A stretch of 64,000 nucleotides of DNA from Ruminococcaceae bacterium AM07-15 (lineage in GTDB: Bacteria; Bacillota; Clostridia; Oscillospirales; Butyricicoccaceae), in the NCBI GenBank assembly GCA_003477405.1, contig QUDE01000008.1, forward strand, positions 1 through 64,000, written 5' to 3'. Position 1 is the stretch's first letter. Each line of letters opens with the position of its first letter. Below, in pieces: positions 42,037-50,963 of the stretch. Both the position numbers and the translations under genes were made by a program. Below the pieces are notes generated by a model. That model was not told where the DNA came from and did not search any database. It saw nothing but the letters and a program-made list of their open reading frames with translations.

Positions 42037-42675
42037 CTACCCTTGCGGGAAGATCTGATAGACAAAAGAAGCTACTCTGCTTTCTGCCAGGGCCTCCTGG
42101 GCAAAAAAGCCGCCCACTCCCTCGGGAGCAAAGGAACGCAGTCCCAGGCACAACAGGGCGATCATCACGGCTCCTCCCAAAGCGCCCAGGCACAGCCCGG
42201 CCCCATGGTTCACGGTGCGGAAAAGGGGGAGCGTGCCTCCCACTACCCGCACCAGCAGCCACAGCACCAGCTTACACAGCGCAAAACCCACCAGGAAGGC
42301 AATCACAGGGGCCAGGCTCTGGCTCACCGTCTGTATGGCGGCCTCCAGCACTTCCCCGCCGCCGTTTTCCACCTGACTGTGCACCGCTTCCATCAGGCTT
42401 TCCGGAGCGTGCACAGCGCTGAGAAGGTTGCGGATGCTTTCCTCTACCGTGGTTCCGGCCGCTTCCAGCTGCCCCTCTGCCGCCTTCTCCAGGACTTTCC
42501 TCACCAAAGGCTGCAAAAGTTCCGCAATGGGGGAGGTGAGCACCGGCACCAGCATCCGCGCGCCCACATAGGACAAAAGGCTGCCCACAAGCCCCATCAG
42601 CGCTCCCAGGATGCCCTTGCGGGCGCCCCAGAAACACATGAGCAAAAAGAGCACCAAAAAAATCAAATCGATCAT
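42037..42675 (-). CDS. cvpA: CvpA family membrane protein
   Basis: The 212 residues start MIDLIFLVLFLLMCFWGARK, with three or four membrane segments (1-20, 28-48, 115-140 and 155-180) in CvpA order. The amphipathic middle (50-110) is longer than in the E. coli protein. CvpA proteins are needed for colicin V production in E. coli, and in Firmicutes their role is unclear. It lies between the DUF5711 gene and the ClpE-like gene. Confidence 0.82.
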   Translation of the reverse strand: MIDLIFLVLFLLMCFWGARKGILGALMGLVGSLLSYVGARMLVPVLTSPIAELLQPLVRKVLEKAAEGQLEAAGTTVEESIRNLLSAVHAPESLMEAVHSQVENGGGEVLEAAIQTVSQSLAPVIAFLVGFALCKLVLWLLVRVVGGTLPLFRTVNHGAGLCLGALGGAVMIALLCLGLRSFAPEGVGGFFAQEALAESRVASFVYQIFPQG

Positions 42676-42694
42676 GGACTGTCCTTTCGCCGGG

Positions 42695-43918
42695 TCACTC
42701 CCGGTCTATCTGTTCTCCGGCGTCCTTATCCAAAAGCTCCGCCCGGTCGGCATAGATGAGCATCACATCCCCATCCCTGCGCTGGATCACATCCCGGGCG
42801 GTGATCTCCTGCACCTGACGGGCCGATGCGCCGGGAATGATGGATGTGCACACCAGGGAATCCCGCAGCAAAATGGCGATGTGATCCCCGGCGGCGGAAA
42901 GGGAGCGCACAGCCGAAGAATACCGGGCTTCAAATACCGTCTGGCCGTTCTCCCCCACCATCACCACCTGGGTGCGTTCCTGCTGGTCGCCGGTCTCCAG
43001 CGCCACCACAGGCCGCTGGCCCATCTTGTGGCTGAAGGTGACCAAAGACCCTTCCGGATAGGAAAAGACGCCTCGCTCCTGTCCCTGGTCGTCGTAGGAA
43101 TACACTCCCTGGTCGGTGACGATCATCAAAGAGTCATCTTCATAATATTCCATGGAATAGACCGTCATGCTTCCCAAAGGCAGATCGAACAGCGGCTGCT
43201 CCTGATGAATGGAAAAGACCCGGATCATGGATACCCGTTTGCCGTTTTCCTCGCTCATGCACAGGGCGGCCAGATGCTGGGAATCCGGCGAGACACAGGA
43301 CAGCAGGATATAATATTCCGAAGTGTTCCAGCGGAAACGCTCCTTCTGTTGGTTGTCATAAAGAGTCACCGCGGCCCGGTAGCCCTGCTCGTCGGTGACC
43401 ACGCTGAAGGCGCCGTTCTGGTTCACCGAAGCCGAAATGATCTCCGACTCCAGATCCTTCTGCCACAGAGCGGTATAGCGGTTTGTGAGGCACAAACCAT
43501 GGCCGCCCCGGTCATAGGCCAGCATATTGTCCTCGGCCACGCTGAGGGCCGGGGAGGAATATTGCAAGGGAATGCTCAATTCTTCTTTGCCCTGGGTGCT
43601 GACAAAACTGAGGGTGTCGCCCCCCAGCACCACAAGGCCGTTGCCAAACTCGTCATACACGCTGTCGATGCCGTCTTCAAAGGTATAACCGGCAAAATCC
43701 GCATCCCCCGAAGCCCACACAGCGGAAAAATAGGACGCCATCCGCCGCAGGCTGCTGAGGGTGAGCTGTTCATGGTAATTCCAGACGCAATAGACCATGG
43801 AGCACAAAAGCCCCAAAAGCGCCAGACTTTTGAACAGGCCGCAGATCTGTCCCCGCCGGTCCTGACGAAATTTGGTGATGTTATTTTTCTGAGGCGGCAT
43901 TTTTTCACGCTCTGCCAT
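42695..43918 (-). CDS. DUF5711-type membrane-anchored beta-propeller-like protein
   Basis: The 407 residues have a short cytoplasmic tail, one membrane helix (about 30-50) and a long extracytoplasmic domain. The domain has repeated blade-like motifs (DSVYDEFGNGLVVLGGD, LALSVAEDNMLAYDRGGHG and others), as in DUF5711 proteins of Clostridia. The ATG at 43918 was chosen for GGAGG 6 nt upstream. It overlaps the truA stop by 14 bp. The function is unknown, and a role as a sensor or scaffold is only inferred. Confidence 0.78.
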   Translation of the reverse strand: MAEREKMPPQKNNITKFRQDRRGQICGLFKSLALLGLLCSMVYCVWNYHEQLTLSSLRRMASYFSAVWASGDADFAGYTFEDGIDSVYDEFGNGLVVLGGDTLSFVSTQGKEELSIPLQYSSPALSVAEDNMLAYDRGGHGLCLTNRYTALWQKDLESEIISASVNQNGAFSVVTDEQGYRAAVTLYDNQQKERFRWNTSEYYILLSCVSPDSQHLAALCMSEENGKRVSMIRVFSIHQEQPLFDLPLGSMTVYSMEYYEDDSLMIVTDQGVYSYDDQGQERGVFSYPEGSLVTFSHKMGQRPVVALETGDQQERTQVVMVGENGQTVFEARYSSAVRSLSAAGDHIAILLRDSLVCTSIIPGASARQVQEITARDVIQRRDGDVMLIYADRAELLDKDAGEQIDRE

Positions 43919-44681
43919 CCAGTTCCTCCATCCCATAGGTCAGCGCCGTCATATAAAGGCCGCAGGCCGGGGCCGTGGGGCCTGCCCGCTCCCTGTCCCG
44001 GGAAGCCAGAATCTCCGGGATCTGCCGGGGCTCAATTTTGTGCAGCCCGCAGTAGAGCAGCGTTCCCGAAATGGCCCGGGCCATGTTGTAGAGGAATCCG
44101 TCGGCGCACACCCGGATCGAAATCAGATCCCCCTCTTTCTCCGTGTGGCAATAGTACATGGTCCGCACGGTGCTGCGCACCGGGGTGCCCTCGCTGCGCA
44201 CAGCGGCAAAATCCTGTTTTCCCTCAAAATAGGGCGCCGCTTCCGCCATGGCGTCATAATCCAGACGAGAGGGACAGAAATAGGCCCGGTTGTGATAAAA
44301 GGGGTCCCGCACCCGGCTGTTGTGAATCAGATAGGTATATTCTTTTTTCTGGCATTGAAAGCGGGCGTCAAAATCCCAGGGCACTTCCACTGCCCGGCTC
44401 ACCGAAATATCCGGCGGCAGATAGGCGCTGATGGCCAAAGGCAGCTTGTCCAGCGGAATACTGGTGGCCATGCGGGCATTGGCCACATAGATTCTGGCGT
44501 GGACACCGGCGTCGGTGCGTCCCACGCCGGACAGGCTGACCTGGCAGCCCGTGGCCTTGCCGATAGCCTGCTGGAGCACCTGCTGCACGGTGATGGCATT
44601 GTTCTGGTATTGCCAGCCGTGATAGGCGGTGCCAAGATAGGCCAGGCGGAAGGCGATATTTCGTTCTTTGATCTCTTTCAT
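43905..44681 (-). CDS. truA: tRNA pseudouridine(38-40) synthase
   Basis: TruA converts uridines 38-40 of the anticodon stem to pseudouridine. The 258 residues contain the catalytic Asp in GVGRTDAGVHA and the LAYLGTAYHGWQYQ start typical of the family. The ATG at 44681 overlaps the ecfT stop by 4 bp, in the common Firmicute order ecfA1-ecfA2-ecfT-truA. Confidence 0.95.
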   Translation of the reverse strand: MKEIKERNIAFRLAYLGTAYHGWQYQNNAITVQQVLQQAIGKATGCQVSLSGVGRTDAGVHARIYVANARMATSIPLDKLPLAISAYLPPDISVSRAVEVPWDFDARFQCQKKEYTYLIHNSRVRDPFYHNRAYFCPSRLDYDAMAEAAPYFEGKQDFAAVRSEGTPVRSTVRTMYYCHTEKEGDLISIRVCADGFLYNMARAISGTLLYCGLHKIEPRQIPEILASRDRERAGPTAPACGLYMTALTYGMEELDGRA

Positions 44682-45481
44682 GGCAGCATCCTTGTCAAAA
44701 CAAATACGCAAATAAAAAACACACAGGTCACGGCATAGGCCGCTCCATCATTTTTCCCCATTTTCAGCTCTTTTAGCCGGGTACGGCCGCTGCCGCCCCG
44801 GTAAAGACGGCACTCCATGGCCACCGAAAGTTCATCGGCCCGACGGAACGCCGACACAAACAAAGGCACCAGCACCGGCACCAACGCCTTGGCCCGCTTG
44901 AGCAGGTTGCCGCTTTCAAAATCGGCGCCCCGGGCCTTCTGGGCGTTCATGATCTTCTCGGTCTCCTCGATGAGGGTGGGGATAAACCGCAGGGCGATGG
45001 TCATCATCATGGCAAACTCATGCACCGGCAGATGAATGCGGCTGAGAGGCCGGAACAGATTCTCAATAGCATCGGTCAGGGCCACCGGCGAAGTGGTATA
45101 GGTCAGAAGAGAGGTGGAAGCCACCAGCAGCATGATGCGCACCACCATGTAAACGGCGGTCACAAGCCCTTCCTTGGTGATGTGGAAAATCCAGAACTCC
45201 CACAAAATCTGCCCTGGGGTGTAGAGCATATTCAAAAGAGCGGTAAACACCGCCAGAAAGGCGATGGGTTTCAGGCTCTTGAGCAGCATCCGAAAACGGA
45301 TACGGCTGAGGAGAGTGACTCCGATGACCCCTGCGGCGCAAAGCACATAGGCCCAGAAGCCGTGGGCCAAAAAGAGCACGATGATAAAGGCAAAACTGAG
45401 GATCAGCTTTGTGCGGGCATCCAGGTGATGCACCGGGCTTTCCACCGGGAAATACTGGCCTAGGGTGATGTCTTTCAGCAT
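44678..45481 (-). CDS. ecfT: ECF transporter transmembrane protein EcfT
   Basis: The shared membrane subunit of energy-coupling factor transporters that take up vitamins and metals. It has 267 residues, with five or so membrane segments and the Ala-Arg-Gly coupling motif (KARGADFESG) near residue 185 that contacts the ATPases. The ATG at 45481 is preceded by GGAGG. It overlaps ecfA2 by 7 bp. Confidence 0.93.
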   Translation of the reverse strand: MLKDITLGQYFPVESPVHHLDARTKLILSFAFIIVLFLAHGFWAYVLCAAGVIGVTLLSRIRFRMLLKSLKPIAFLAVFTALLNMLYTPGQILWEFWIFHITKEGLVTAVYMVVRIMLLVASTSLLTYTTSPVALTDAIENLFRPLSRIHLPVHEFAMMMTIALRFIPTLIEETEKIMNAQKARGADFESGNLLKRAKALVPVLVPLFVSAFRRADELSVAMECRLYRGGSGRTRLKELKMGKNDGAAYAVTCVFFICVFVLTRMLP

Positions 45482-46341
45482 GATACACCCTCCTTTTTGC
45501 ACCGGAGGATCTCCTGGGCGGCCTGCTCCACGGTGTAGACCCCTTCCCGCACCGGCGCGCCCATCTCCCGCAGTTTCAAAAAGACCCGGGTGATCTGGGG
45601 CACATCCAGCCCGGCCTCCAGCAGCTCTCCCGCCCGGGAGAAAATCTCCGGCGGCGTGCCGTCCATAAACACATGGCTGTCCCGCATAACCACAATGCGG
45701 CTGGCCAGACGGGCGGCATCCTCCATGCTGTGGGTGACGAAAATCACCGTGGTGCCGTGTTTTTCATGGTATTCCGTAATAAAACGGAAAATATCGTCCC
45801 TTCCCCGAGGGTCCAGCCCGGCCGCCGGCTCGTCCAGCACCAGCACTTCCGGCTCCATGGCCAGCACACCGGCCAGCGCCACCCGGCGCTTTTGTCCGCC
45901 GGACAAATCAAAGGGGGATTTGGGCAGCATTTCTTCTCCCATGCCGCAGGCGGCCAGGGATTCCACCACCCGGCGGCGCACTTCTTCCGGCTCCAGGCCC
46001 ATGTTCCGGGGGCCAAAGGACACATCGGCCTCGATGGTCTCCTCAAAAAGCTGGTGCTCCGGATACTGGAACACCAGCCCTACCTGAAACCGGGCTTTGC
46101 GGGTCACTTCCTTGCTCTCCCAGATATCCCGGCCATGGAGAAACACCTGGCCCCGGGTGGGTTTCAAAAGAGCGTTGAAGTGCTGGATCAAAGTGGATTT
46201 CCCCGAACCAGTATGGCCGATGAGGGCCAGAAACTCCCCTTTGTTCACCGACAGGTTCACATTGTCCACCGCCGTCTTTTCAAAGGGGGTGCCGGGGCTA
46301 TATACATAAGTGAGCCCTTGGGCTCGCAAAATTTCTTCCAC
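45475..46341 (-). CDS. ecfA2: ECF transporter ATPase EcfA2
   Basis: The ATP-binding subunit of the ECF module. It has 288 residues with Walker A GHTGSGKS, ABC signature LSGGQKRR and Walker B EVLVLDEPAAGLD. It forms a heterodimer with the EcfA1 encoded just upstream. Starts at GTG 46341. Assignment as A2 follows the usual gene order (A1-A2-T). Confidence 0.92.
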   Translation of the reverse strand: MEEILRAQGLTYVYSPGTPFEKTAVDNVNLSVNKGEFLALIGHTGSGKSTLIQHFNALLKPTRGQVFLHGRDIWESKEVTRKARFQVGLVFQYPEHQLFEETIEADVSFGPRNMGLEPEEVRRRVVESLAACGMGEEMLPKSPFDLSGGQKRRVALAGVLAMEPEVLVLDEPAAGLDPRGRDDIFRFITEYHEKHGTTVIFVTHSMEDAARLASRIVVMRDSHVFMDGTPPEIFSRAGELLEAGLDVPQITRVFLKLREMGAPVREGVYTVEQAAQEILRCKKEGVSC

Positions 46342-46344
46342 AGG

Positions 46345-47193
46345 TCAGTCCTCCAAAAAGGCCATCAGTCTTTGGGCGCACTCTTCCACCGTCAGTGCGT
46401 CGATGGGCAGGGAGCAGCCCTTCCGGTTCAGCTCCTCCAGCACTTCCACCGTCTGAGGAACTCCCAGACCGGTCTGGTGCATCTTGTCCACCTGGGCGAA
46501 GATCTTCCGGGGCGGGCCGTCGTCGATCACATGGCCGTCCTCCATCACCACCACCCGGTCGGCCTGGGCGGCCTCGTCCATATGGTGGGTGATGAGCAGC
46601 ACAGTGATTCCCTTTTCCCGGTTGAGGCGGCGAATGGTGTTCATCACTTCGGCCCGTCCTCCCGGGTCCAGCATGGCGGTGGGCTCGTCCAGCACCAGCA
46701 CCTCCGGCTCCATGGCCAGCACACCGGCGATGGCCACCCGCTGTTTCTGTCCGCCGGAGAGCATATGGGGGGCGCTGCGCTTGAAGTTCTCCATGCCCAC
46801 AGCCTTGAGAGCCTCATCCACCCGGCGGCGGATCTCCTGGGAGGGCAGACCCAGATTCTCCGGAGCAAAAGCCACATCCTCTTCCACCACGGTGGCCACG
46901 ATCTGGTTGTCCGGATTCTGGAATACCATCCCTGCCTTTTCCCGGATGTCAAAGAGCTTGTCTTCCTCCCGGGTGTCCATCCCGGCCACCCGCACCTGAC
47001 CCCGGGTGGGCAGCAAAATGGCGTTGATGTGCTTGGCCAGGGTGGATTTTCCCGAACCGTTGTGGCCCAACACCGCCACAAAGCTCCCCCGCTCTATTTC
47101 CAGGTTCACCCCGTCCAGGGCCAGCAGGTCGGGCTGGTCCTCCCTGTTTGTGTATTCAAAGGAAAGGTCTTTTACCTGAATGATCTGTTCCAC
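46345..47193 (-). CDS. ecfA1: ECF transporter ATPase EcfA1
   Basis: The first ATPase of the ECF pair. It has 282 residues with Walker A GHNGSGKS, signature LSGGQKQR and Walker B EVLVLDEPTAMLD. The GTG start at 47193 has AAGGAGG at 10 nt. No substrate-binding S component is encoded nearby, which is normal for the shared ECF module. Confidence 0.93.
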   Translation of the reverse strand: MEQIIQVKDLSFEYTNREDQPDLLALDGVNLEIERGSFVAVLGHNGSGKSTLAKHINAILLPTRGQVRVAGMDTREEDKLFDIREKAGMVFQNPDNQIVATVVEEDVAFAPENLGLPSQEIRRRVDEALKAVGMENFKRSAPHMLSGGQKQRVAIAGVLAMEPEVLVLDEPTAMLDPGGRAEVMNTIRRLNREKGITVLLITHHMDEAAQADRVVVMEDGHVIDDGPPRKIFAQVDKMHQTGLGVPQTVEVLEELNRKGCSLPIDALTVEECAQRLMAFLED

Positions 47194-47218
47194 TGAAAAA
47201 AGTCCTCCTTATCCGGCC

Positions 47219-48085
47219 TTACCGGGCGATCCAGCGGCTGGTGTGGCCGCAGGGCAGGCCCAGACCGGTCTGGGTCACTGGCAGCAGCAGCTCGCCGCCC
47301 TCCACTTCCCCACCATAGCGGCGGGCCATGGTCATGCCCAACAGATAAACGGGCACCGAAGGGGAAATGCCGGTGGTGTAGGAGTTGATGATGACAAACA
47401 AAGGATCGTCGCTGAGCACTTCCATGCACAGCTGAAGGAAAGGCGCGATGCTCTCTTCAAACTTCCAGATCTCTCCGGAAGGTCCCCGGCCGTAGGAAGG
47501 CGGGTCCATGATGATGGCATCGTATTTCCGGCCCCGGCGGACTTCCCGCTGGATAAATTTTTTGCAATCGTCCACAATATAGCGGATGGGAGCCTCGCCC
47601 AGGCCGGACAGACGGGCATTTTCTCTGGCCCAGGCCACCATGCCCTTGGATGCGTCCACATGGCAGACGCTGGCTCCCGCCGAGGCGGCGGCCAGGGTGG
47701 CCCCTCCGGTATAGGCAAACAGATTGAGCACATTCACCGGCTTTTTCTTTTTCCGCTCTGCCACCTGGCGGCGGATAAAATCCCAGTTGGCCGCCTGCTC
47801 AGGAAAGACGCCGGTGTGTTTGAAACTCATGGGCTTGATCTGAAAAGTCAGATCTTTATAGTGAATGCGCCAGCTTTCCGGCAGATGGAAGATCTCCCAC
47901 CGGCCGCCGCCCTTATCCGAGCGGTGATAGACGGCATCGGGCTTTTTCCACAAGGGATGCCCGCCCCTGTCCCAGATGGCCTGGGGGTCGGGACGGACGA
48001 GGATATGCTCCCCCCATCGTTCCAGTCGTTCTCCACCGCCGCAATCCAGCAGTTCATATTCCTTCCAGCCATCGGCAGACCACAT
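47219..48085 (-). CDS. class I SAM-dependent methyltransferase (RlmI-like)
   Basis: The 288 residues contain the SAM-binding motif VLNLFAYTGGATLAA and the catalytic motif MDPPSYGRG, in the order of RlmI-like rRNA or DNA-binding methylases. The N-terminal ~75 residues (GGERLERWGEHILVRPDPQA) form an RNA-binding-like cap. The target is unproven. 23S rRNA cytosine methylation is the family norm. The substrate channel Cys is not obvious, so an N-methylase or other target remains possible. First gene of the ecf-truA-clp operon. Confidence 0.82.
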   Translation of the reverse strand: MWSADGWKEYELLDCGGGERLERWGEHILVRPDPQAIWDRGGHPLWKKPDAVYHRSDKGGGRWEIFHLPESWRIHYKDLTFQIKPMSFKHTGVFPEQAANWDFIRRQVAERKKKKPVNVLNLFAYTGGATLAAASAGASVCHVDASKGMVAWARENARLSGLGEAPIRYIVDDCKKFIQREVRRGRKYDAIIMDPPSYGRGPSGEIWKFEESIAPFLQLCMEVLSDDPLFVIINSYTTGISPSVPVYLLGMTMARRYGGEVEGGELLLPVTQTGLGLPCGHTSRWIAR

Positions 48086-48192
48086 AATTTTATTCCTCTC
48101 GATTCCAGTTTTCTCTATTTTCTCCCGGCGCCATTCCGCCGGAAAGATCCATTCTTTCCCTATGAAAAGACGGATGTTCCCATAATCAATTT

Positions 48193-48221
48193 ATTTTACC
48201 ACCCGGAGCGAGCTTCGTCAA
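48193..48221 (-). promoter_or_regulatory. sigma-A promoter of the methyltransferase-ecf-truA-clp operon
   Basis: Minus-strand TTGACG, 17-bp spacer, TAAAAT, in the gap 48086-48217 about 100 bp before the first gene. It overlaps the last codon of the hydrolase gene. The leader of about 100 nt contains no clear riboswitch. Confidence 0.75.
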
Positions 48222-48859
48222 TGAACGGACTGTAAAGAGCCCCAAAAGCAGAACTGAGCAAGGATTTCTGCCAACTTTTCAGGGGCCTGTGTGTTCACCT
48301 CGTGTCCGGCCCCGTCCACAAAGAAAAACTGAGAATTTCTCAACTTGGTTGATAATTCTTTGCACACTTTTCGATTTGCCCCATCCTTCTTTCCGCAGAT
48401 CACCACAGTAGGGCAGGATATTTTCTCAAGAACCGGAGTAAAATCCAGATCCATCATCGACCGGCACAAGCGGATAAAATCCCATTTTCCCAATCCCATT
48501 GGCCCGAATGCCTTTTCCGGCATCAGGCGAAAGACCGCATTTTGCAGCCGCAACAGCCTTTTTGGCATCTTATATGGAGCGGCGATGAGCGCAAGGGAGC
48601 GGATCTTTTCCGGATGCTCCGCGGCATAGTTCAATGCCAATACACCACCCAGCGACAAGCCGCACAGATCCATCGGCTCTCCCAATCCATCGCAGAAATC
48701 GGCAAAGGCCCGATACAGATTATCATAGCTTACTTCCTGATGCTGTATCAGCTTTCCCAAATGGGGACACACAGCAGACGAAGCCGTTCCCAAGGCTTCC
48801 AGCACTTTGTCCCAGCTTGCAGGTGTTTGTCCCAATCCATGCACATAAACTTGTTTCAT
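48218..48859 (-). CDS. alpha/beta-fold hydrolase
   Basis: The 213 residues begin KQVYVHGLGQTPASWDKVLE, with the oxyanion HG motif. The nucleophile elbow is GLSLGG and the C-terminal His is in DGAGHEVN. This is the order of alpha/beta hydrolases acting on small esters or acyl substrates. The acid residue probably lies in KISCPTVVICGKKDGAN. The substrate is unknown. The ATG at 48859 follows AAGGA. It has its own promoter. Confidence 0.85.
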   Translation of the reverse strand: MKQVYVHGLGQTPASWDKVLEALGTASSAVCPHLGKLIQHQEVSYDNLYRAFADFCDGLGEPMDLCGLSLGGVLALNYAAEHPEKIRSLALIAAPYKMPKRLLRLQNAVFRLMPEKAFGPMGLGKWDFIRLCRSMMDLDFTPVLEKISCPTVVICGKKDGANRKVCKELSTKLRNSQFFFVDGAGHEVNTQAPEKLAEILAQFCFWGSLQSVH

Positions 48860-48898
48860 CCGTTCATTCCTTCCCGCTGAGAAATCCATCATTTTTCC

Positions 48899-48927
48899 AC
48901 TATATCACATGGCATATTTACAGTAAA
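48899..48927 (-). promoter_or_regulatory. sigma-A promoter of the hydrolase gene
   Basis: Minus-strand TTTACT, 17-bp spacer, TATAGT, about 33 bp before the start codon. Confidence 0.8.
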
Positions 48928-48965
48928 TCACAGATTTTCCAGCATCCGTTCCACTGGAACGATTC

Positions 48966-49001
48966 CAAAAAGAAAAGCCGGGACGCTGTTTGCGCCCCGG
49001 C
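48966..49001 (-). terminator. terminator of pduL
   Basis: Hairpin GCCGGG/CCCGGC (48977-49001, extended by the inner GCGC pair) followed on the minus strand by TTTTCTTTTT. Confidence 0.85.
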
Positions 49002-49018
49002 CCTGTTTGTTTCGGTTG

Positions 49019-49585
49019 TTAGCGGATGATTTCGCCTTCCACTTCACCGGCGATGCCGGCGGCGTTGGCTTCATCGGTGTCGATGTGCATACGCAGCAGG
49101 AACTTGTCGGACACACGAACCACAGTCTCGTTAAAGACGACGGAACGCTCGCCGGAGGTCTTGACGCTGACCACATCCTTGTCCTTCAGGCCCAGCTTCT
49201 CAGCGTCGGCGGGGGTCATGTGGATGTGGCGCTTAGCAGCGATGACGCCGCAGGGAATGGTGACTTCACCGGCAGGGCCAACCAGCTTGACGCTGGGGGA
49301 GCCTTCGATGTCGCCGCTTTCACGAACGGGAACCTGGATGCCCAGAGCGCGAGCGTCGGTGAAGGAAACTTCCACCTGGGAAGCGCTTCTTTCCGGCCCC
49401 AGGATGCTCATGTTCAGGGAACCCTTAGGTCCTTCCACCTTGACTTTTTCGTTGCAGGCAAACTGGCCGGGCTGGCTCAGGTCCTTTTTGGGTGTCAGCT
49501 GATAGCCGGCGCCAAAGAGGGTGTCCAGATCCTTGCGGCTCAGATGCAGATGTCTTGCAGAGGTTTCGATGATCACATTGGCCAT
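49019..49585 (-). CDS. pduL: phosphate propanoyltransferase PduL
   Basis: PduL exchanges CoA and phosphate on short acyl groups (acetyl- or propionyl-CoA to acyl phosphate). The 188 residues form the two tandem beta-barrel domains, with the zinc-binding histidines in SARHLHLS and AAKRHIHMT and a third near MHIDTDEANA. No microcompartment-targeting N-terminal extension and no microcompartment genes are nearby, so it is probably a housekeeping phosphotransacetylase. The ATG follows AAAGGAG. Confidence 0.93.
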   Translation of the reverse strand: MANVIIETSARHLHLSRKDLDTLFGAGYQLTPKKDLSQPGQFACNEKVKVEGPKGSLNMSILGPERSASQVEVSFTDARALGIQVPVRESGDIEGSPSVKLVGPAGEVTIPCGVIAAKRHIHMTPADAEKLGLKDKDVVSVKTSGERSVVFNETVVRVSDKFLLRMHIDTDEANAAGIAGEVEGEIIR

Positions 49586-49768
49586 TGTTCTCTATCTCCT
49601 TTGTTCTTTGTTCCATGGGGACAAATTGTTTGTTTCCTCTCTATAATTTAACACATCCCCGCCGGTTGCGCAACGGCGAGGGGAAAAAATATTTGTGCCC
49701 CAGGGGTGTTTTTTCGCCCCACTTTTGGATTTTTCTCTTTTTTACCCATAGTTGTGACAAAATGCACC

Positions 49769-49797
49769 TTTACAAAGGGTATTCATCGGATTATACT
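49769..49797 (+). promoter_or_regulatory. sigma-A promoter of the XRE regulator
   Basis: Plus-strand TTTACA, 17-bp spacer, TATACT, about 60 bp before the start at 49860. The T-rich stretch upstream may act as an UP element. Confidence 0.85.
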
Positions 49798-49859
49798 ATA
49801 AGCAAGTATCTTTACTTCTTTACACATTCTACAAATTCATTCGTGAGGTTAGAGGCCAC

Positions 49860-50552
49860 ATGGTTACCGATTTCCCCCGGACGCTGTCGCTTTTGCGGCA
49901 GGAGAAAAAACTCAGCCAAAAAAAGGCAGCCGAGGCACTGGGTATTTCCCAGGCGCTGCTGTCTCATTATGAAAACGGCGTACGGGAGCCGGGACTGAGC
50001 TTTGTGGTCCGGGCCGCCGACTTCTACGGCGTTTCCTGCGATTATCTGCTGGGCCGCACCATGTCCCGGGAAGGGGCCGCCATCTCGGTGGAAGAGCTGG
50101 GGGACCTTTCGGAAGAAAAGGGCAATGTGCTGCGGGGCAGTGTTTCTGCCATGCTCCAAAAGAAGCTGCTGGTCAACTCCTCCGGCATTCTGCTGGATAT
50201 TCTGGGAAAAGTGGGCCACAAAGGCCTGATCGGCGATGTGTCGGCCTATCTGTCCGCCGCCATCTACAAGGCCTATCGCTATGTGTATATGATTTCGGGG
50301 AAATATTCCGACACCATGTTCCCGGTGCCCGCCCACCTGTTTTCCGATCTATGTGACGCCGAAATGAAAATGCGGGAGTATCGCCTGCGAGCTCTGGCCT
50401 CCTCCAACCAGGACAGCCGCCAGCCGCTGGAATTTCCCGACCTCTCCATCGACGGGCTCAGCCAGGAATATCCCAATCTGGCCCCCGCTCTGTTGTCAGT
50501 GCTCCACAATGTGTCCGAGTCTCTGGAAAAAATGGCCCCTGACCAGGAATAG
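49860..50552 (+). CDS. XRE-family transcriptional regulator
   Basis: The 230 residues start with an HTH_XRE domain (LRQEKKLSQKKAAEALGISQ, then SHYENGVREPG, about 10-65). A C-terminal ~150-residue helical domain of unknown type follows (RGSVSAMLQKKLLVNSSGIL). The pattern is of a Cro/C1-type repressor with a sensing or dimerisation domain. It is followed by tRNA-Thr and tRNA-Tyr but has its own promoter. Confidence 0.85.
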   Translation: MVTDFPRTLSLLRQEKKLSQKKAAEALGISQALLSHYENGVREPGLSFVVRAADFYGVSCDYLLGRTMSREGAAISVEELGDLSEEKGNVLRGSVSAMLQKKLLVNSSGILLDILGKVGHKGLIGDVSAYLSAAIYKAYRYVYMISGKYSDTMFPVPAHLFSDLCDAEMKMREYRLRALASSNQDSRQPLEFPDLSIDGLSQEYPNLAPALLSVLHNVSESLEKMAPDQE

Positions 50553-50592
50553 GGGTCAAAAAATTTTTCTAAAACTTTTTTGCAAAAACCCC

Positions 50593-50621
50593 TTGCCAAA
50601 GAGAAAAAGCTGTGGTATATT
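50593..50621 (+). promoter_or_regulatory. sigma-A promoter of tRNA-Thr/tRNA-Tyr
   Basis: Plus-strand TTGCCA, 17-bp spacer, TATATT, ending 30 bp before the tRNA-Thr 5' end. Confidence 0.85.
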
Positions 50622-50651
50622 ATATCTCGCGCCAGATGTGGTGGCAAACAA

Positions 50652-50727
50652 GCTGGTGTAGCTCAGCTGGTAGAGCAGCTGATTTGTAATCAGCAGGTCG
50701 GGGGTTCGAATCCGTCCACCAGCTCCA
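50652..50727 (+). tRNA. tRNA-Thr (TGT)
   Basis: A 76-nt cloverleaf with acceptor GCTGGTG/CACCAGC and encoded CCA. The anticodon loop TTTGTAA gives TGT. Confidence 0.95.
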
Positions 50728-50736
50728 ATTTCATAT

Positions 50737-50821
50737 GGGAGAGTTCCCGAGTGGCCAAAGGGGGCAGACTGTAAATCTGTTGCGTTTCGCTTCGATGGTT
50801 CGAATCCGTCCTCTCCCACCA
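50737..50821 (+). tRNA. tRNA-Tyr (GTA)
   Basis: An 85-nt tRNA with the long variable arm of the bacterial Tyr type. The acceptor is GGGAGAG/CTCTCCC, with A73 and encoded CCA. The anticodon loop CTGTAAA gives GTA. Confidence 0.95.
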
Positions 50822-50859
50822 ATGCCCGGATGCAATAGCGTCTGGGCATTTTTAATTTT
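50822..50859 (+). terminator. terminator of the tRNA-Thr/Tyr transcript
   Basis: Hairpin ATGCCCGGA/TCTGGGCAT followed by TTTTAATTTT immediately after the tRNA-Tyr CCA. Confidence 0.85.
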
Positions 50860-50913
50860 CTCGCCCCTTAACCAGGGGTTAATTTTTTGCCCTTTTTCTG
50901 TCGAACCCCTCCG

Positions 50914-50942
50914 TTGCACCTCTCATCCCCCTCTGTTATGAT
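50914..50942 (+). promoter_or_regulatory. sigma-A promoter of the second XRE regulator
   Basis: Plus-strand TTGCAC, 17-bp spacer, TATGAT, 21 bp before the start codon at 50964, with AAGGAGG between. Confidence 0.8.
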
Positions 50943-50963
50943 GGAACCAAAGGAGGGAGCTTC